Shown here: positions 29,236 to 30,243 of the stretch, one piece after another
Layout: each line of letters starts with the position of its first letter
Position numbering within the stretch: the stretch's first letter is position 1
Virus record (IMG/VR): IMGVR_UViG_3300037584_003167
Span: 1 to 30,243 of that record
Strand: one strand, 5' to 3'
DNA: 30,243 bases
Source of the DNA: a virus
Made by a program: the position numbers and the translations under genes
Notes under the pieces: model-generated
The model's database searches: none
Told to the model about the DNA's origin: nothing
The model's input: only the letters and a program-made list of their open reading frames with translations

Positions 29236-30237
29236 ATGAAAGCAAAAGAAACACTAGACAAAATAAGAACAGCTTTAAATATGAAAGTAGAATTAGAAAC
29301 AATGACATTAGAAGATGGTGTCACAATTTTAGAAGCCGAATCATTTACGGAAGGTGCTGAAGTCTTTATCGTAATGGATGAAGAACGTGTACCATTAGCA
29401 GTAGGTGAATATACCCTAGAAGATGGTAGATCTTTAGTAGTAGAAACAGAAGGTATTATTGCTATGGTAGGTGAACAAGTAGAAGGTGAAGAAGAAGAAG
29501 AAGTAAAGCCTGAAGTAGATGAAGAAATGGCAAATGACAAGCCTAAAATGATTTCTGAAACTAAAATTAAAGAAACATATTTTGAAGAAGAAACACCTGA
29601 AGAAGTAGCTGATACTATTAAAGAAGTAGAAGATGAAGTTTTAGGTGAAGTATCTACAATTATCGAAGAATTAACACCTGAAGCTGTAACTGAATCAGAT
29701 GCCTCAGAAATGGCTGTAGCAGTCGTAGAAGCTGTTACAGATACTTTAGAAGAAATGCCTGAAGATTTAAAAGACGTATATAAGAAAAAACGTAAAAAGT
29801 ACGGCAAAGCAAAACTAACAGATGAAGAAGCTGAAGTAGTTGCTGAAGCTGAAGGGCAAATAACAGAGGCTGTAGCTGAAGTAGTAAGTGCTGAAACACC
29901 TGAAGAAATTACACCTGAAATAGCTGAAGAAATAGCTGTTGTAATTACTGAGGCAGTACAAGAAATTGTAGCTGATGCACCTGAAGAGTTAAAAGCACAA
30001 CTATTTAAGAAAACAAAATTGTCTAAGACTAAAAGAAACACGAAGTCTAGAATTGATATGGCAAAAGAAAAAATTGCTAGAATACAAAAAAGACAAGAAC
30101 TAAAGACAAAAACAAATTCAGGGAAAAGATATGTACATAACCCTGAAGCAATAAGCAAAGAAAAACAACAATTTAAAATTAGCGAAGGACGTGAAATGAA
30201 CACTATGGATCGCATTTTAAATAAATTGTATAAATAA
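29236..30237 (+). CDS. Glu-rich scaffold / capsid-assembly candidate
   Basis: A 333-residue protein directly upstream of the capsid gene on the circle. N-terminus: TLDKIRTALNMKVEL, a variant of the array's N-terminal motif. Residues about 22-80 look like a small beta domain (EDGVTILEAESF, RVPLAVGEYTLEDGRSLVVE). The middle is extremely acidic, with two ~42-residue helical repeats (147-188 and 221-262, each TPE..., EAV, MPEDLK/APEELK) that end in basic patches. The C-terminal ~70 residues are basic and end in MDRILNKLYK. Position, charge and coiled-coil nature fit a scaffold trimmed by the XkdF-type protease. Confidence 0.65.
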   Translation: MKAKETLDKIRTALNMKVELETMTLEDGVTILEAESFTEGAEVFIVMDEERVPLAVGEYTLEDGRSLVVETEGIIAMVGEQVEGEEEEEVKPEVDEEMANDKPKMISETKIKETYFEEETPEEVADTIKEVEDEVLGEVSTIIEELTPEAVTESDASEMAVAVVEAVTDTLEEMPEDLKDVYKKKRKKYGKAKLTDEEAEVVAEAEGQITEAVAEVVSAETPEEITPEIAEEIAVVITEAVQEIVADAPEELKAQLFKKTKLSKTKRNTKSRIDMAKEKIARIQKRQELKTKTNSGKRYVHNPEAISKEKQQFKISEGREMNTMDRILNKLYK

Positions 30238-30243
30238 TAATTA
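29927..30243. repeat. Contig-end overlap, right copy
   Basis: Matches 1-317 except at six positions (30054, 30057, 30099, 30129, 30156, 30169). Three of these change amino acids in the scaffold C-terminus. It closes the circle. Confidence 0.9.

Noticed and set aside
29223-30215. Long minus-strand frame opposite the scaffold candidate
   Set aside because: It is an antisense shadow of a Glu-rich coding region, giving a Ser-rich low-complexity product, and overlaps a convincing + strand gene fully.
1-30243. tRNA genes, CRISPR arrays or insertion sequences
   Set aside because: No cloverleaf-like intergenic sequence, spaced short repeats or transposase were seen; gaps between genes are all under 100 bases.

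Overview
The window is essentially one complete genome of a small tailed phage (Caudoviricetes). It is AT-rich, has every gene on the + strand, and probably infects a member of the Bacteroidetes (Flavobacteriia-like). Support for that host: genes start after A/T-rich leaders (recurrent AAATATAAATT-ATG or TAAT-ATG) with almost no Shine-Dalgarno sites; perfect TAnnTTTG boxes (the Bacteroidetes -7 element) lie in two intergenic gaps; and many proteins resemble families I associate with flavobacterial phages. The first 317 bases recur at the end (29927-30243) with six substitutions, so the contig closes on itself as a circle of about 29.9 kb. The cut falls inside the predicted scaffold gene.

Layout on the circle. 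(1) Head/tail I, 339-6167: major capsid protein, tail tube protein, a small beta-rich protein, a portal with a C-terminal extension, a head-tail connector, a fibre-like protein and a LamG protein. (2) Lysis and neighbours, 6179-8550: holin-like protein, small membrane protein, amidase, a DxD-repeat protein and a metallophosphoesterase. (3) Early/replication, 8551-14589: a self-contained unit for a 70-residue protein, small unknowns, a DUF3846-like protein, a zinc protein, a replisome-organiser-like protein, a DnaB-type ATPase, an HNH nuclease, an ERF annealing protein, a PD-(D/E)XK exonuclease, an SSB-tail protein and an HTH protein. (4) A sigma-like factor (14658-15200), then a small membrane protein, a Cys protein and the terminase subunits (to 17287). 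(5) Tail II, 17333-26169: LamG protein, a frameshifted tail-chaperone gene, completion and neck proteins, two large baseplate-type proteins and the tape measure. (6) Capsid maturation, 26189-30237: XkdF-type protease, a Cys-rich protein, a coiled-coil protein, a tandem array of five paralogous helical proteins and the Glu-rich scaffold candidate that leads back to the capsid gene.

No integrase, repressor, polymerase, primase, tRNA or CRISPR array was seen. The phage looks lytic and dependent on host polymerase.

The most interesting points are these. The five-gene paralogue array next to the protease, scaffold and capsid genes shares an N-terminal motif (a [L/I]xxKL-type basic stretch followed by KVxL), also found in the scaffold and partly in the capsid protein, suggesting a capsid-targeting or maturation signal. 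A candidate late-promoter motif, ACAAAA-N12-GTTATATA, occurs in front of structural operons and could be read by the phage sigma factor. A -1 frameshift site in the tail-chaperone gene is followed by roughly 85-90 codons read in two frames.
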